The notes under the pieces were generated by a model that did no database searches, was not told the origin of the DNA, and worked only from the letters and a program-made list of their open reading frames with translations. DNA of 64,000 nt, from assembly GCF_001570565.1 (NCBI RefSeq), contig NZ_BBXE01000018.1, forward strand, positions 215,022-279,021, written 5' to 3'. This document shows, piece by piece, positions 34,470 to 41,121 of the stretch; the stretch's first letter is position 1, and the number at the start of each line of letters is the position of its first letter. The position numbers were made by a program, and so were the translations under genes. The stretch is from Herbidospora yilanensis (GTDB taxonomy: Bacteria; Actinomycetota; Actinomycetes; Streptosporangiales; Streptosporangiaceae).

Positions 34470-35687
34470 TCAGGCGCGCTCGGCCGCGACCAGCCGCACG
34501 CAGACGGCCAGCCCGCTGATCGCCGCTTCGAGCTCCGCCAGGTCGGGGAACGTGGGGGCGATGCGGATGACCGAGTCGGACGGGTCCTGCCCGTAGGGGT
34601 GGGTGGCCCCGGCCGGGGTCAGCGCGATGCCGGCCTCGGCGGCGCGGCGCACGACCTCCTTCGCCGTGCCCTGGGGCACCGAGAGCGAGATGAAGTAGCC
34701 GCCGAGCGGCGACGACCAGGTCGCCAGGCCCGACAGTTCCTTCGACAGGATCCGGTCGACGGTCTCGAACTTGGGCCGGATCAGGTCGGCGTGGGCGCGC
34801 ATGTGGGCCCGCACGCCGTCTTCGTCGCGCAGGAACTCGACGTGGCGGAGCTGGTTGACCTTGTCGGCGCCGATCGTGCCCTTGCCCATGTAGCCGAGGT
34901 ACCAGGCGATCGTCTCGGGCGAGCCGCCGAAGAACGAGACGCCCGAACCGGCCAGGGTCACCTTGGACGTCGACCCGAACACGAACACCCGGTTCGCGTT
35001 GCCGGCCTCGGTGGCCAGCGCCAGCAGGTCGGCGAGCTCGGCCTCCTGGTCGAACAGGTGGTGGATGGCGTAGGCGTTGTCCCAGAAGATCCGGAAGTCG
35101 GGCGCCGCCGTGGTCATGGTGGCCAGCCGCGCGACGGTCTCGGCCGAGTAGGTCGTGCCGTCGGGGTTGGAGTACTTCGGCACGCACCAGATGCCCTTGA
35201 TCGCCGGGTCGGCGGCGACGAGGCGCTCGACCTCGTCCATGTCGGGACCGGCGGGGGTCATCGCGACCGGGATGAGCTCGATGCCGAAGCGCTCGCACAA
35301 CGCGAAGTGCCGGTCGTATCCCGGCACGGGGGCCAGGAAGGCCACCCGCTCCTCGTCGGCCCACCGGCGGGCGGCGCCGAGCGGCACCCCCAGCAGGCAG
35401 TGGACGATCGCGTCGTGCATGAGGGCGAGGCTGGAGTTGCCGCCCACGATGAGCTGCGAGGCCGGGACCTGGAGGAACCCGCTGAACAGCGCCCGGAGCT
35501 CGGCCAGGCCGTTGAGCCCGCCGTAGTTGCGGGTGTCGGTGCCGTCGGCGGAGCGGTAGGACGTCCCAGGCAGCGAGAGCATCGGGGTGGACAGGTCGAG
35601 CTGGGCCGAGGCGGGCTTGCCCCGGGTCAGGTCGAGCTTCAGTCCCCTGGCCTTCAGCTCCTCGTACTCGGCACGCACGTCGCTCAT
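34470..35687 (-). CDS. Aspartate aminotransferase, subgroup Ic type
   Basis: A 405-residue class I PLP aminotransferase like the actinobacterial aspartate aminotransferases. Motifs: YGGLNGLAELRALFSGFL, PVPGYDRHFALCERFGIELIPV, WCVPKYSNPDGTTYS, IFWDNAYAIHHL (PLP ring Asp) and FVFGSTSKVTLAGSGVSFFGGS with the PLP lysine in STSK. It would interconvert aspartate and oxaloacetate; aspartate is the precursor of threonine. The ATG at 35687 follows GAGGGAA and lies 43 bp after thrS, whose attenuator might therefore also control this gene. Confidence 0.88.
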   Translation of the reverse strand: MSDVRAEYEELKARGLKLDLTRGKPASAQLDLSTPMLSLPGTSYRSADGTDTRNYGGLNGLAELRALFSGFLQVPASQLIVGGNSSLALMHDAIVHCLLGVPLGAARRWADEERVAFLAPVPGYDRHFALCERFGIELIPVAMTPAGPDMDEVERLVAADPAIKGIWCVPKYSNPDGTTYSAETVARLATMTTAAPDFRIFWDNAYAIHHLFDQEAELADLLALATEAGNANRVFVFGSTSKVTLAGSGVSFFGGSPETIAWYLGYMGKGTIGADKVNQLRHVEFLRDEDGVRAHMRAHADLIRPKFETVDRILSKELSGLATWSSPLGGYFISLSVPQGTAKEVVRRAAEAGIALTPAGATHPYGQDPSDSVIRIAPTFPDLAELEAAISGLAVCVRLVAAERA

Positions 35688-35730
35688 CGCGGGTTCCCTC
35701 GGTAGTAATGGGCGGTCATCGAAAGCTTAG

Positions 35731-36936
35731 TCACCACAACCCGGTCCCCCGTCGCGAGGTGATCTCCCCGATCCTCCCGAGCGCCTCCCCCACCGGCAGG
35801 GCGGCGGGCTTGCGCCCGTCGCGAAGGCGGATGGACACCTCACCGGCCGCCGCCTCCCGGGCCCCGACGATCAACTGGTACGGCACGAGCCGCGCCTCCC
35901 GGATCCGCGCCCCCAGGCTGCCCCTCCCGGGCCCCGCGAGCTCCGCGCGCAGCCCGAGGCCGGCACACCGCGAGACCACCGCCCCGGCATAGGCCACCTC
36001 GTCCTCCCCCAGCGGCAGCACCGCCACCTGCACCGGCGCGAGCCAGGCCGGGAACGCGCCGCCGTGCACCTCGATCAGGTGGGCGACGGCCCGCTCCACG
36101 CTGCCGACGATGCTCCGGTGGACCATGACCGGCCGGTGCCGGGCCCCGTCGGCGCCGGTGTACTCCAGGCCGAACCGGGCGGGCTGGTAGAGATCGATCT
36201 GGACGGTCGACAGGGTCGACTCCCGCCCGAGGTTGTCGGCGATCTGAATGTCGATCTTCGGCCCGTAGAACGCGGCCTCGCCCTCGACGGCCTCGTACTC
36301 CACGTCGTGGAGCACCTCCCGCAGCATCTCGCCCGCGCGCTCCCAGAGGCCGGGGACGGCGACGTACTTCCCGGAGGAGCCCGGCAGCGACAGGCGGTGG
36401 CGCACCGGCTTGACGCCCATGGCCGCGTGGGCGGCGGCGATCAGTTCGAGGGCCGCGCGGGCCTCCTCGACGGCCTGGTCGGCGGTGCAGAAGATGTGCG
36501 CGTCGTTGAGCTGGATGGCCCGGACGCGGGTCAGCCCGCCCAGCACGCCCGACGGCTCCGACCGGTACATCCCGCCGAGTTCGGCCAGCCGGAGCGGCAG
36601 GTCGCGGTAGCTGCGCCCGCGTGACCGGTAGATCAGCGCGTGGTGCGGGCACAGGCTGGGCCGCAGGACCACCTGCTCCTCGCCGACCGACATCGGCGGG
36701 TACATGTCGTCCCGGTAGTGGTCCCAGTGGCCGGAGATCTCGTAGAGCTCGCGCTTGCCCATGATCGGTGAGTAGACGTGCCGGTAGCCGTTGCGTCTCT
36801 CGACGTCGCGGACGTAGTCCTCCAGCGCCATCCGGACCGCCGCGCCGTCGGGCAACCAGAAGGGCAACCCCGCGCCGATGAGCGGATCGCCGTCGAACAG
36901 GTCGAGTTCACGGCCGAGTCTGCGGTGGTCGTACAC
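35731..36936 (-). CDS. thrS: Compact threonyl-tRNA synthetase lacking editing domain
   Basis: A 401-residue class II synthetase containing only the catalytic core and anticodon-binding domain of ThrRS. Motifs: GLPFWLPDGAAVRMALEDYV, YSPIMGKRELYEISGHWDHYRDDMYPP, RPSLCPHHALIYRSRGRSYRDLPLRLAELGGMYRSEPSG (zinc-ligand Cys and motif 2), VHRSIVGSVERAVAHLIE (motif 3). The usual N-terminal TGS and editing domains (about 240 residues) are missing, because the GTG start at 36936, with AAGGGAGA upstream, opens directly into the core. A full-length ThrRS is presumably coded elsewhere. The gene is preceded by a Thr-rich leader peptide and alternative hairpins. Confidence 0.9.
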   Translation of the reverse strand: MYDHRRLGRELDLFDGDPLIGAGLPFWLPDGAAVRMALEDYVRDVERRNGYRHVYSPIMGKRELYEISGHWDHYRDDMYPPMSVGEEQVVLRPSLCPHHALIYRSRGRSYRDLPLRLAELGGMYRSEPSGVLGGLTRVRAIQLNDAHIFCTADQAVEEARAALELIAAAHAAMGVKPVRHRLSLPGSSGKYVAVPGLWERAGEMLREVLHDVEYEAVEGEAAFYGPKIDIQIADNLGRESTLSTVQIDLYQPARFGLEYTGADGARHRPVMVHRSIVGSVERAVAHLIEVHGGAFPAWLAPVQVAVLPLGEDEVAYAGAVVSRCAGLGLRAELAGPGRGSLGARIREARLVPYQLIVGAREAAAGEVSIRLRDGRKPAALPVGEALGRIGEITSRRGTGLW

Positions 36937-36975
36937 GATGCGTCTCCCTTGGTGAGAAAGGGGCGCACACGACAC

Positions 36976-37006
36976 CGAAGCCCGGGGCGGTGCGCCCCGG
37001 GCTTCG
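36976..37006 (-). terminator. Attenuator terminator hairpin upstream of thrS
   Basis: A perfect 13-bp stem, CGAAGCCCGGGGC with GCCCCGGGCTTCG, around a five-base loop, 40 bases upstream of the thrS start codon. It lacks a T tract, as many actinobacterial terminators do. Its 5' arm (on the minus strand) overlaps the region that can pair with the end of the leader peptide sequence, making terminator and antiterminator exclusive. Confidence 0.78.
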
Positions 37007-37020
37007 AAGTAAGGCAGTGG

Positions 37021-37071
37021 TCAGCGCGCCGGGACGGAGTCCGGCGTCGTCGTCAGATGGGCGCGCTGCAT
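37021..37071 (-). CDS. Thr-codon leader peptide (thrS leader)
   Basis: A 16-residue leader peptide MQRAHLTTTPDSVPAR followed by TGA, with three consecutive ACG Thr codons (37053-37045). It is too short to be called as a normal gene. No ribosome-binding site precedes it; a -10-like box six bases upstream suggests the mRNA starts at or next to the ATG (leaderless). Its position, Thr codons and overlap with alternative hairpins identify it as an attenuation peptide for the downstream threonyl-tRNA synthetase gene. Confidence 0.75.
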   Translation of the reverse strand: MQRAHLTTTPDSVPAR

Positions 37072-37101
37072 ACCCGAACGCTAACACACGGAAGGTCCCC
37101 G

Positions 37102-37130
37102 TTCCCTACAGACCGACCGGTCGGTACCCT
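37102..37130 (+). promoter_or_regulatory. SDR promoter with perfect palindromic operator
   Basis: ACCGACCGGTCGGT at 37112-37125 is a perfect 14-bp palindrome typical of TetR-family operators. It sits between a weak -35-like TTCCCT (37102-37107) and TACCCT (37125-37130), with the SDR ATG seven bases further on, indicating a leaderless transcript repressed by a TetR-type protein. The regulator is not coded next to it. Confidence 0.6.
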
Positions 37131-37137
37131 CGGCCCC

Positions 37138-37899
37138 ATGACTCTCTTCTCCGTCGAAGGCAAGATCGTCGTGGTGACCGGCGGGTCCCGTGGGATCGGG
37201 CGGATGATCGCCCAGGGGTTCGTGGACGGCGGCGCGACCGTCTACCTCACCGCCCGCAAGCAGGACCAGCTGGAGGAGGCCGCCGCCGCGCTGGGGTGCG
37301 GGTCGGTGCGGGCCGACCTGTCCACGCGGGAGGGCGTCGAGGCCGTGCACGACCTGGTCGCCGCCCGCCACGACCGGCTCGACGTGCTGGTCAACAACGC
37401 CGGGGCGGCCTGGGGCGCGCCCCTCGACGACTATCCCGAGTCGGCCTTCGACAAGCTCTGGAACATCAACGTCAAGGGGGTCTTCGCCCTGACGCAGCGG
37501 TTCCTCCCCCTGCTCAGGAAGGCCGCGACCCCCCACGACCCGGCCCGGGTCATCAACATCGGCTCGGTCGACGGCCTGCGCACCCCGGCGATGGAGAGCT
37601 ACGCCTACTCGGCCACCAAGTCGGCCGTCCACATGCTGACCCGGCACCTGGCCGACCGCCTGGCGAAGGAGTCGATCACCGTCAACGCCATCGCGCCCGG
37701 CCCGTTCGACTCGAAGATGATGTCGTTCGTGCTCGACGACCCGCAGGCCCGCCGGATGGTCGCCGACAGCGTGCCGCTCGGCCGCATCGGCCGTCCCGAC
37801 GACATGGCCGGGACGGCGATCTTCCTGGCGTCACGGGCCGGTTCCTACCTCACGGGAACCGTCATCCCGGTGGACGGCGGGATCACCGCCCACGGATGA
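37138..37899 (+). CDS. SDR family oxidoreductase (FabG-like)
   Basis: A 253-residue classical short-chain dehydrogenase. Motifs: VVVTGGSRGIGRMIAQGF (cofactor binding), VLVNNAGAAWG, INIGSVDG with the catalytic Ser, YAYSATKSAVHMLTRHLA (Tyr-x3-Lys) and AIAPGPFDSKM. The C-terminus YLTGTVIPVDGGITAHG is standard. The first Arg after TGGS suggests NADP preference. The substrate is unknown; 3-ketoacyl or ketone reduction is likely. It is controlled from a promoter containing a perfect palindrome and ends 1 bp before the convergent ATP-grasp gene. Confidence 0.9.
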   Translation: MTLFSVEGKIVVVTGGSRGIGRMIAQGFVDGGATVYLTARKQDQLEEAAAALGCGSVRADLSTREGVEAVHDLVAARHDRLDVLVNNAGAAWGAPLDDYPESAFDKLWNINVKGVFALTQRFLPLLRKAATPHDPARVINIGSVDGLRTPAMESYAYSATKSAVHMLTRHLADRLAKESITVNAIAPGPFDSKMMSFVLDDPQARRMVADSVPLGRIGRPDDMAGTAIFLASRAGSYLTGTVIPVDGGITAHG

Positions 37900-37900
37900 C

Positions 37901-38713
37901 TCAGGAGAGCATCTCCTTCAGGGAACGGGCGAAGAATCCGGGGGCCTCGAGCTCGGTGTCGAGGTAGAGGAACGGCTCGGTGAGCTCCAGCTCGATCAGC
38001 ACCGGCTCGCCGCCGGGCATGCGCACGAGGTCGACCCGGGCGTAGAGGAGCGGCTCGGCCACCTTGCCCAGGATCTCCTCGGCCAGGTCGAACTGGTCGT
38101 CGTCGGGGTCGCGCAGGGTGGCCTTGGCCCCGGCGTCGTTGAGGTCGCCGATGCCGGGGATCAGCAGCGGGGTGCGCCGGACGGCGTGGCTGAACTGGCC
38201 GTTGAAGTAGTGGAGCGACAACTCGCCCTCGTGTTCGACGCTCTCGACGTAGGGCTGCACCATGATCGGCCGGCCCTGGGCCTCAAGGGAGGCGGCGAAC
38301 GCCGCGGCCTCCTCGGCGGAGGTGGTGCGGATGGTGTCGCGGGCCCCGGCGGAGACGGTCGGCTTGACGACGTATTCGGGCCAGTCGGGCAGGGCCAGCG
38401 AGCTCCAGTGGGTCGGCACGGTCGGCACGCCCAGGTGCTTCAGGTAGGTCTTGTCGGTGTTCCAGGCCAGCACCGACGCCGGGTTGAGCAGCCGGGTGTG
38501 CTGTTCGGCCCGCCAGGCCCAGTCGATGAACTCGTCGCGCCGGCCGACGTAGTCCCACGGTGAGCGGACCACGGCCGCGTCGAACTCCGACCAGTCGGCC
38601 TCGGGGTCGTCCCACCGGACGGGTGCGCCCTCGATCCCCTCGGCTAGCCACGCCGAGAGCACGGTCTCGCGTTCCGGATCGGGCCCGTCCCAGGTGACAT
38701 ACGCGGCCTTCAT
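37901..38713 (-). CDS. ATP-grasp domain protein
   Basis: A 270-residue protein with an ATP-grasp-like layout: an N-terminal Rossmann-like part (KAAYVTWDGPDPERETVLSAWLAE, AAVVRSPWDYVGRRDEFIDWA), a central NTDKTYLKHLGVPTVPTHW and EYVVKPTVSAGARDT typical of the nucleotide-binding lobe, and ARVDLVRMPGGEPVLIELELTEPFLYL with metal-binding acidic residues. Members ligate a carboxylate to an amine or similar nucleophile, often making small peptides such as glutathione-like compounds. I chose the ATG at 38713 because AAGGGGA lies six bases upstream; an ATG two codons earlier is too close. It is not clustered with biosynthetic genes. Confidence 0.8.
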   Translation of the reverse strand: MKAAYVTWDGPDPERETVLSAWLAEGIEGAPVRWDDPEADWSEFDAAVVRSPWDYVGRRDEFIDWAWRAEQHTRLLNPASVLAWNTDKTYLKHLGVPTVPTHWSSLALPDWPEYVVKPTVSAGARDTIRTTSAEEAAAFAASLEAQGRPIMVQPYVESVEHEGELSLHYFNGQFSHAVRRTPLLIPGIGDLNDAGAKATLRDPDDDQFDLAEEILGKVAEPLLYARVDLVRMPGGEPVLIELELTEPFLYLDTELEAPGFFARSLKEMLS

Positions 38714-38775
38714 CGACATTCCCCTTGCATGTGCGGCATGACGTACAAGAACCCATCATGGCCGCAACGCGCGAC

Positions 38776-38814
38776 GGCGCGCGCCGGGCCCGGAAGGAGA
38801 GCCCGGCGCGCGCC
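38776..38814 (-). terminator. Terminator after the small secreted protein genes
   Basis: A perfect 14-bp stem, GGCGCGCGCCGGGC (38776-38789) with GCCCGGCGCGCGCC (38801-38814), and an 11-base loop. It lies 11 bp after the stop of the 38826-39086 gene and before the ATP-grasp gene. Confidence 0.85.
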
Positions 38815-38825
38815 GGAGTCGACGA

Positions 38826-39086
38826 CTAGTCGTCGAAGCGGTAGGCGAGGCCCGCGACGCTGTTGCGGGCGGTGACCGAGACACCGTTGATGGTGTTGGA
38901 GTTGGTCGACGAACCGCCGCCGATGTTGGTGGCGGCCACGTTGCCGAACACGTTGCCCGACTGGGCGGAGCCGCGGTTCACGCTGCCGTTGCTGATCCAG
39001 GTGTCGGCGTGGGCGGGCGCGGCGATCAGGCTCGCGCCACAGGCGGCGGCGAGGACGGCACCGGTCATGGCAAGCTTCTTGAACAT
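38826..39086 (-). CDS. Small secreted Asn/Ser/Gly-rich protein, paralogue A
   Basis: An 86-residue exported protein. Residues 1-27 are a Sec signal peptide (MFKKLAMTGAVLAAACGASLIAAPAHA). The ~59-residue mature chain is NRGSAQSGNVFGNVAATNIGG followed by GSSTNSNTINGVSVTARNSVAGLAYRFDD: no Cys, many Asn, Ser and Gly, and alternating hydrophobic residues that favour beta structure. A paralogue lies 46 bp upstream on the same strand. The ATG at 39086 has GAAGGAG upstream. The function is unknown; a surface-coat or amyloid-like role in aerial growth is speculative. Confidence 0.72.
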   Translation of the reverse strand: MFKKLAMTGAVLAAACGASLIAAPAHADTWISNGSVNRGSAQSGNVFGNVAATNIGGGSSTNSNTINGVSVTARNSVAGLAYRFDD

Positions 39087-39132
39087 GATCTCTCCTTCGG
39101 GTGGGGTGAGTGCTGGGGACGCGACCGGCGGT

Positions 39133-39390
39133 TTACTTGAAGATGTAGACCACGGTCACGCTGCCGCCGGTGGCGGTAGCGGAGATGCCGTTGATGGTGT
39201 TGACGTTCGTCGAACGGCCGGAGCCGGCGTTGCGCGCCGCGACCCAGCCGAAGTTGTTGCCCGACTGAGCCGAACCGATGTTCGCGCTCCAGTTGTCGGA
39301 CCACGTGTCGGCGTGGGCCGGGGTGGCGATGAGGCTCGCACCGGCGGCGGCCGCGAGCATCGCACTGGTCACGCAGATCTTCTTGATCAC
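39133..39390 (-). CDS. Small secreted Asn/Ser/Gly-rich protein, paralogue B
   Basis: An 85-residue exported protein with a signal peptide (IKKICVTSAMLAAAAGASLIATPAHA) and a mature part that aligns with paralogue A: DTWSDNWSANIGSAQSGNNFG, then VAARNAGSGRSTNVNTINGIS and a hydrophobic end VTVVYIFK. Shared blocks are DTW, GSAQSGN-FG-VAA-N, STN-NTING and S-TA. The GTG start at 39390 follows AGAAGGAG. The two genes arose by tandem duplication and probably share a promoter upstream of 39390. No known family is recognised; it does not carry chaplin or rodlin signatures. Confidence 0.7.
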   Translation of the reverse strand: MIKKICVTSAMLAAAAGASLIATPAHADTWSDNWSANIGSAQSGNNFGWVAARNAGSGRSTNVNTINGISATATGGSVTVVYIFK

Positions 39391-39424
39391 TACGGCTCCT
39401 TCTCGCGCTTTCCTTGACGGTCTG

Positions 39425-39442
39425 TTTGACTGGCCGGTCAAA
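39425..39442. promoter_or_regulatory. Imperfect palindrome upstream of the small secreted protein genes
   Basis: TTTGACTGGCCGGTCAAA, an 18-base palindrome with a single mismatched pair, 35 bp upstream of the paralogue B start codon. Its place and symmetry suggest an operator or an overlap with the promoter of the pair of secreted protein genes. No partner regulator is identified. Confidence 0.45.
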
Positions 39443-39515
39443 GCACTGCCGAGCATATAGCTCTGCGTAGTTGATTGATAGCACTCTGTGATCAGAATTT
39501 TGGTCTGGAAATGGA

Positions 39516-39547
39516 AACGGCCCCGCGGCTGCGCCCGCGAGGCCGTT
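39516..39547 (-). terminator. Terminator of the GH3 hexosaminidase gene
   Basis: AACGGCCCCGCGG (39516-39528) pairs with CCGCGAGGCCGTT (39535-39547) with one mismatch and a six-base loop. It lies 13 bp beyond the stop of the minus-strand GH3 gene. Confidence 0.8.
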
Positions 39548-39560
39548 GATTATGGGGATT

Positions 39561-41048
39561 TCACGGCAAACGACCGGTCAAGGTCTCGGCCGCCGCCTGC
39601 CCGCAGACCCGCGACGCGCCGTGTGTCGCGATGTGCACGGAGCCCAGGTCGGTGCGTCCGGGCAGGCCCATCTCGACCACCACGCCGTCGGGTCGGGCGG
39701 CGAGCACGTGGCCGAGGGCGTCCATCTGCCAGGCGTGGCGGTGGGCGTCGCGCACGACCACGACGAGCGGCCGGTCGGCGGCCCGGTCGAGAAGGTCGGC
39801 GGGCAGGCCGTCGGCCAGTTCGGCCTCGCCGAGGCGGGTCACCGTGGTGCCGGGGAGGAGCGCTCCCAGCGGATCGGCGACGCCCCACGGCTGGCCCTTG
39901 TCGATGGCCAGGTTGGTGTCCGGCGCCAGCTCGATGACGTGGGGGGCCGCGCTGAGCGGCAGGCGGGCGCCGTCGTGGTGGCTCACCCTGATCGCGCGGC
40001 GGGCGGCGGCCAGGCCGACCGGGCCGCCGTTGAGCACGCGGTCGCCGGGGGTGAAGCGCCAGGCGGCCAGCTTGGCCACCCGGGCGCACGCCTCGTGCAG
40101 CCGGGCCTCCGGCAGCAGGCCGCCCGTGACGGCGTCGGCGATCGACTCCCGGATGTGGTCGAAGGTCGCCTCGTCGGCGTGCTCGCCGCCGACGCAGATG
40201 GAGTCGGCCCCGGCCGCCACCGCGCGGGCGGCGGCGCCGCCGATGCCGTAGACGTCCGCGACGGCGGCCATCTCGATGGCGTCGGTGATCACCACGCCGT
40301 CGAAGCCGAGCTCGCCCCGGAGCAGGTCGGTGAGGATGCGGGAACTCAGGGTGGCCGGCATCGTCTCGTCGTACGCCGGCACGACCAGATGTCCCGTCAT
40401 GATCGCCCGCACGCCCTCCTGGATGGCGGCGCGGAACGGCCACAACTCCACCTCGTGCAGTTCCTCGCGGCTGACCGCCACCACCGGGAGGCTGTGGTGG
40501 GAGTCGAGCGAGGTGTCCCCGTGGCCGGGGAAGTGCTTGGCGCAGGCCGCCACGCCGGCCGACTGCAACCCCCTGATCCACGCCGCCGTGTGGCGGGCGA
40601 CCAGGCCGGGATCGGCGCCGAAGGAGCGCAGCCCGATCACCGGGTTGTCGGGGTTGGAGTTGACGTCGGCGGCGGGCGCGAAGTTGATCGTCACTCCGGC
40701 GGCGGCCAGGTCGTGTCCGACGTCTCTGGCCACCTCCTCGGTGAGATGCACGTCGTCGACCACGCCGAGGGCGTAGTTGCCGGGGCGGGAGCTGCCCGTA
40801 CGGGCCTCCAGCCGGGTGACGTCGCCCGCCTCCTCGTCGATGCCGACCAGGAGCGCGGGGTTCTCCGCGCGCAGCGCGGCCGTGAGGGCCGCGAGCTGGT
40901 CCGGCGTGTCGACGTTCCGGGAGAACAAGACCACCCCGGCGAGGCCGTCGGCGAGACGCCGGCGAAGCCAGTCGGGGGGCGAGGTCCCGATGAAGCCGGG
41001 GAGGATGACCGAATCAGCCAGACGCAACAGCTCCGTGCTTCGCGTCAT
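39561..41048 (-). CDS. GH3 beta-N-acetylhexosaminidase (NagZ-like)
   Basis: A 495-residue glycoside hydrolase of family 3. The NagZ signature KHFPGHGDTSLDSHHSLPVV (His/Asp dyad loop) is present, along with VGIDEEAGDVTRLE, NFAPAADVNSNPDNPVIGLRSFG and the nucleophile segment GVVITDAIEM. A further C-terminal domain of ~150 residues follows, as in secreted-type GH3 enzymes, but there is no signal peptide. Likely substrates are N-acetylglucosamine-terminated chito-oligomers or peptidoglycan fragments. Starts at 41048 (ATG) and 41060 (GTG) are both possible; neither has a ribosome-binding site. A palindromic operator lies just upstream. Confidence 0.88.
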   Translation of the reverse strand: MTRSTELLRLADSVILPGFIGTSPPDWLRRRLADGLAGVVLFSRNVDTPDQLAALTAALRAENPALLVGIDEEAGDVTRLEARTGSSRPGNYALGVVDDVHLTEEVARDVGHDLAAAGVTINFAPAADVNSNPDNPVIGLRSFGADPGLVARHTAAWIRGLQSAGVAACAKHFPGHGDTSLDSHHSLPVVAVSREELHEVELWPFRAAIQEGVRAIMTGHLVVPAYDETMPATLSSRILTDLLRGELGFDGVVITDAIEMAAVADVYGIGGAAARAVAAGADSICVGGEHADEATFDHIRESIADAVTGGLLPEARLHEACARVAKLAAWRFTPGDRVLNGGPVGLAAARRAIRVSHHDGARLPLSAAPHVIELAPDTNLAIDKGQPWGVADPLGALLPGTTVTRLGEAELADGLPADLLDRAADRPLVVVVRDAHRHAWQMDALGHVLAARPDGVVVEMGLPGRTDLGSVHIATHGASRVCGQAAAETLTGRLP

Positions 41049-41079
41049 GCGGCACCGCACTTGGGCATGCCCGAAATCT

Positions 41080-41098
41080 AATAGGAAAGTTTCCTATT
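41080..41098 (-). promoter_or_regulatory. Perfect palindromic operator upstream of the GH3 gene
   Basis: AATAGGAAAGTTTCCTATT: 9-bp arms around one central G, 20-32 bases upstream of the possible GH3 starts and in the 31-bp tail region before the phoD stop. AT-rich palindromes of this look occur at sugar-catabolic genes under ROK or LacI regulators; that assignment is a guess. Confidence 0.6.
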
Positions 41099-41121
41099 CG
41101 CTAGAGGTCTTACCTGCAATT

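Larger units (their letters stand above)
36960..37083 (-). promoter_or_regulatory. Threonine attenuator of thrS: leader peptide plus alternative hairpins
   Basis: On the minus strand: a -10-like TAGCGT (37083-37078) lies six bases before the leader ATG. CAGCGCGCC at the start of the leader (37068-37060) pairs perfectly with GGCGCGCTG at its end (37030-37022). GTCCCGG (37035-37029) can pair with CCGGGGC (37000-36994), which is also one arm of a 13-bp terminator-like hairpin (37006-36976). A further alternative pairs GGGGCGCAC (36998-36990) with GTGCGCCCC (36968-36960). Stalling at the Thr codons would break the first pairing and favour the antiterminator. Structures are read by eye. Confidence 0.75.

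Noticed and set aside
36940-37085. T-box riboswitch upstream of thrS
   Set aside because: No T-box consensus bulge or specifier stem is seen; the short ORF with Thr codons and paired stems explains the region better.
38826-39390. Chaplin or rodlin genes
   Set aside because: The proteins lack the chaplin domain and its Cys pattern and are much shorter than rodlins.
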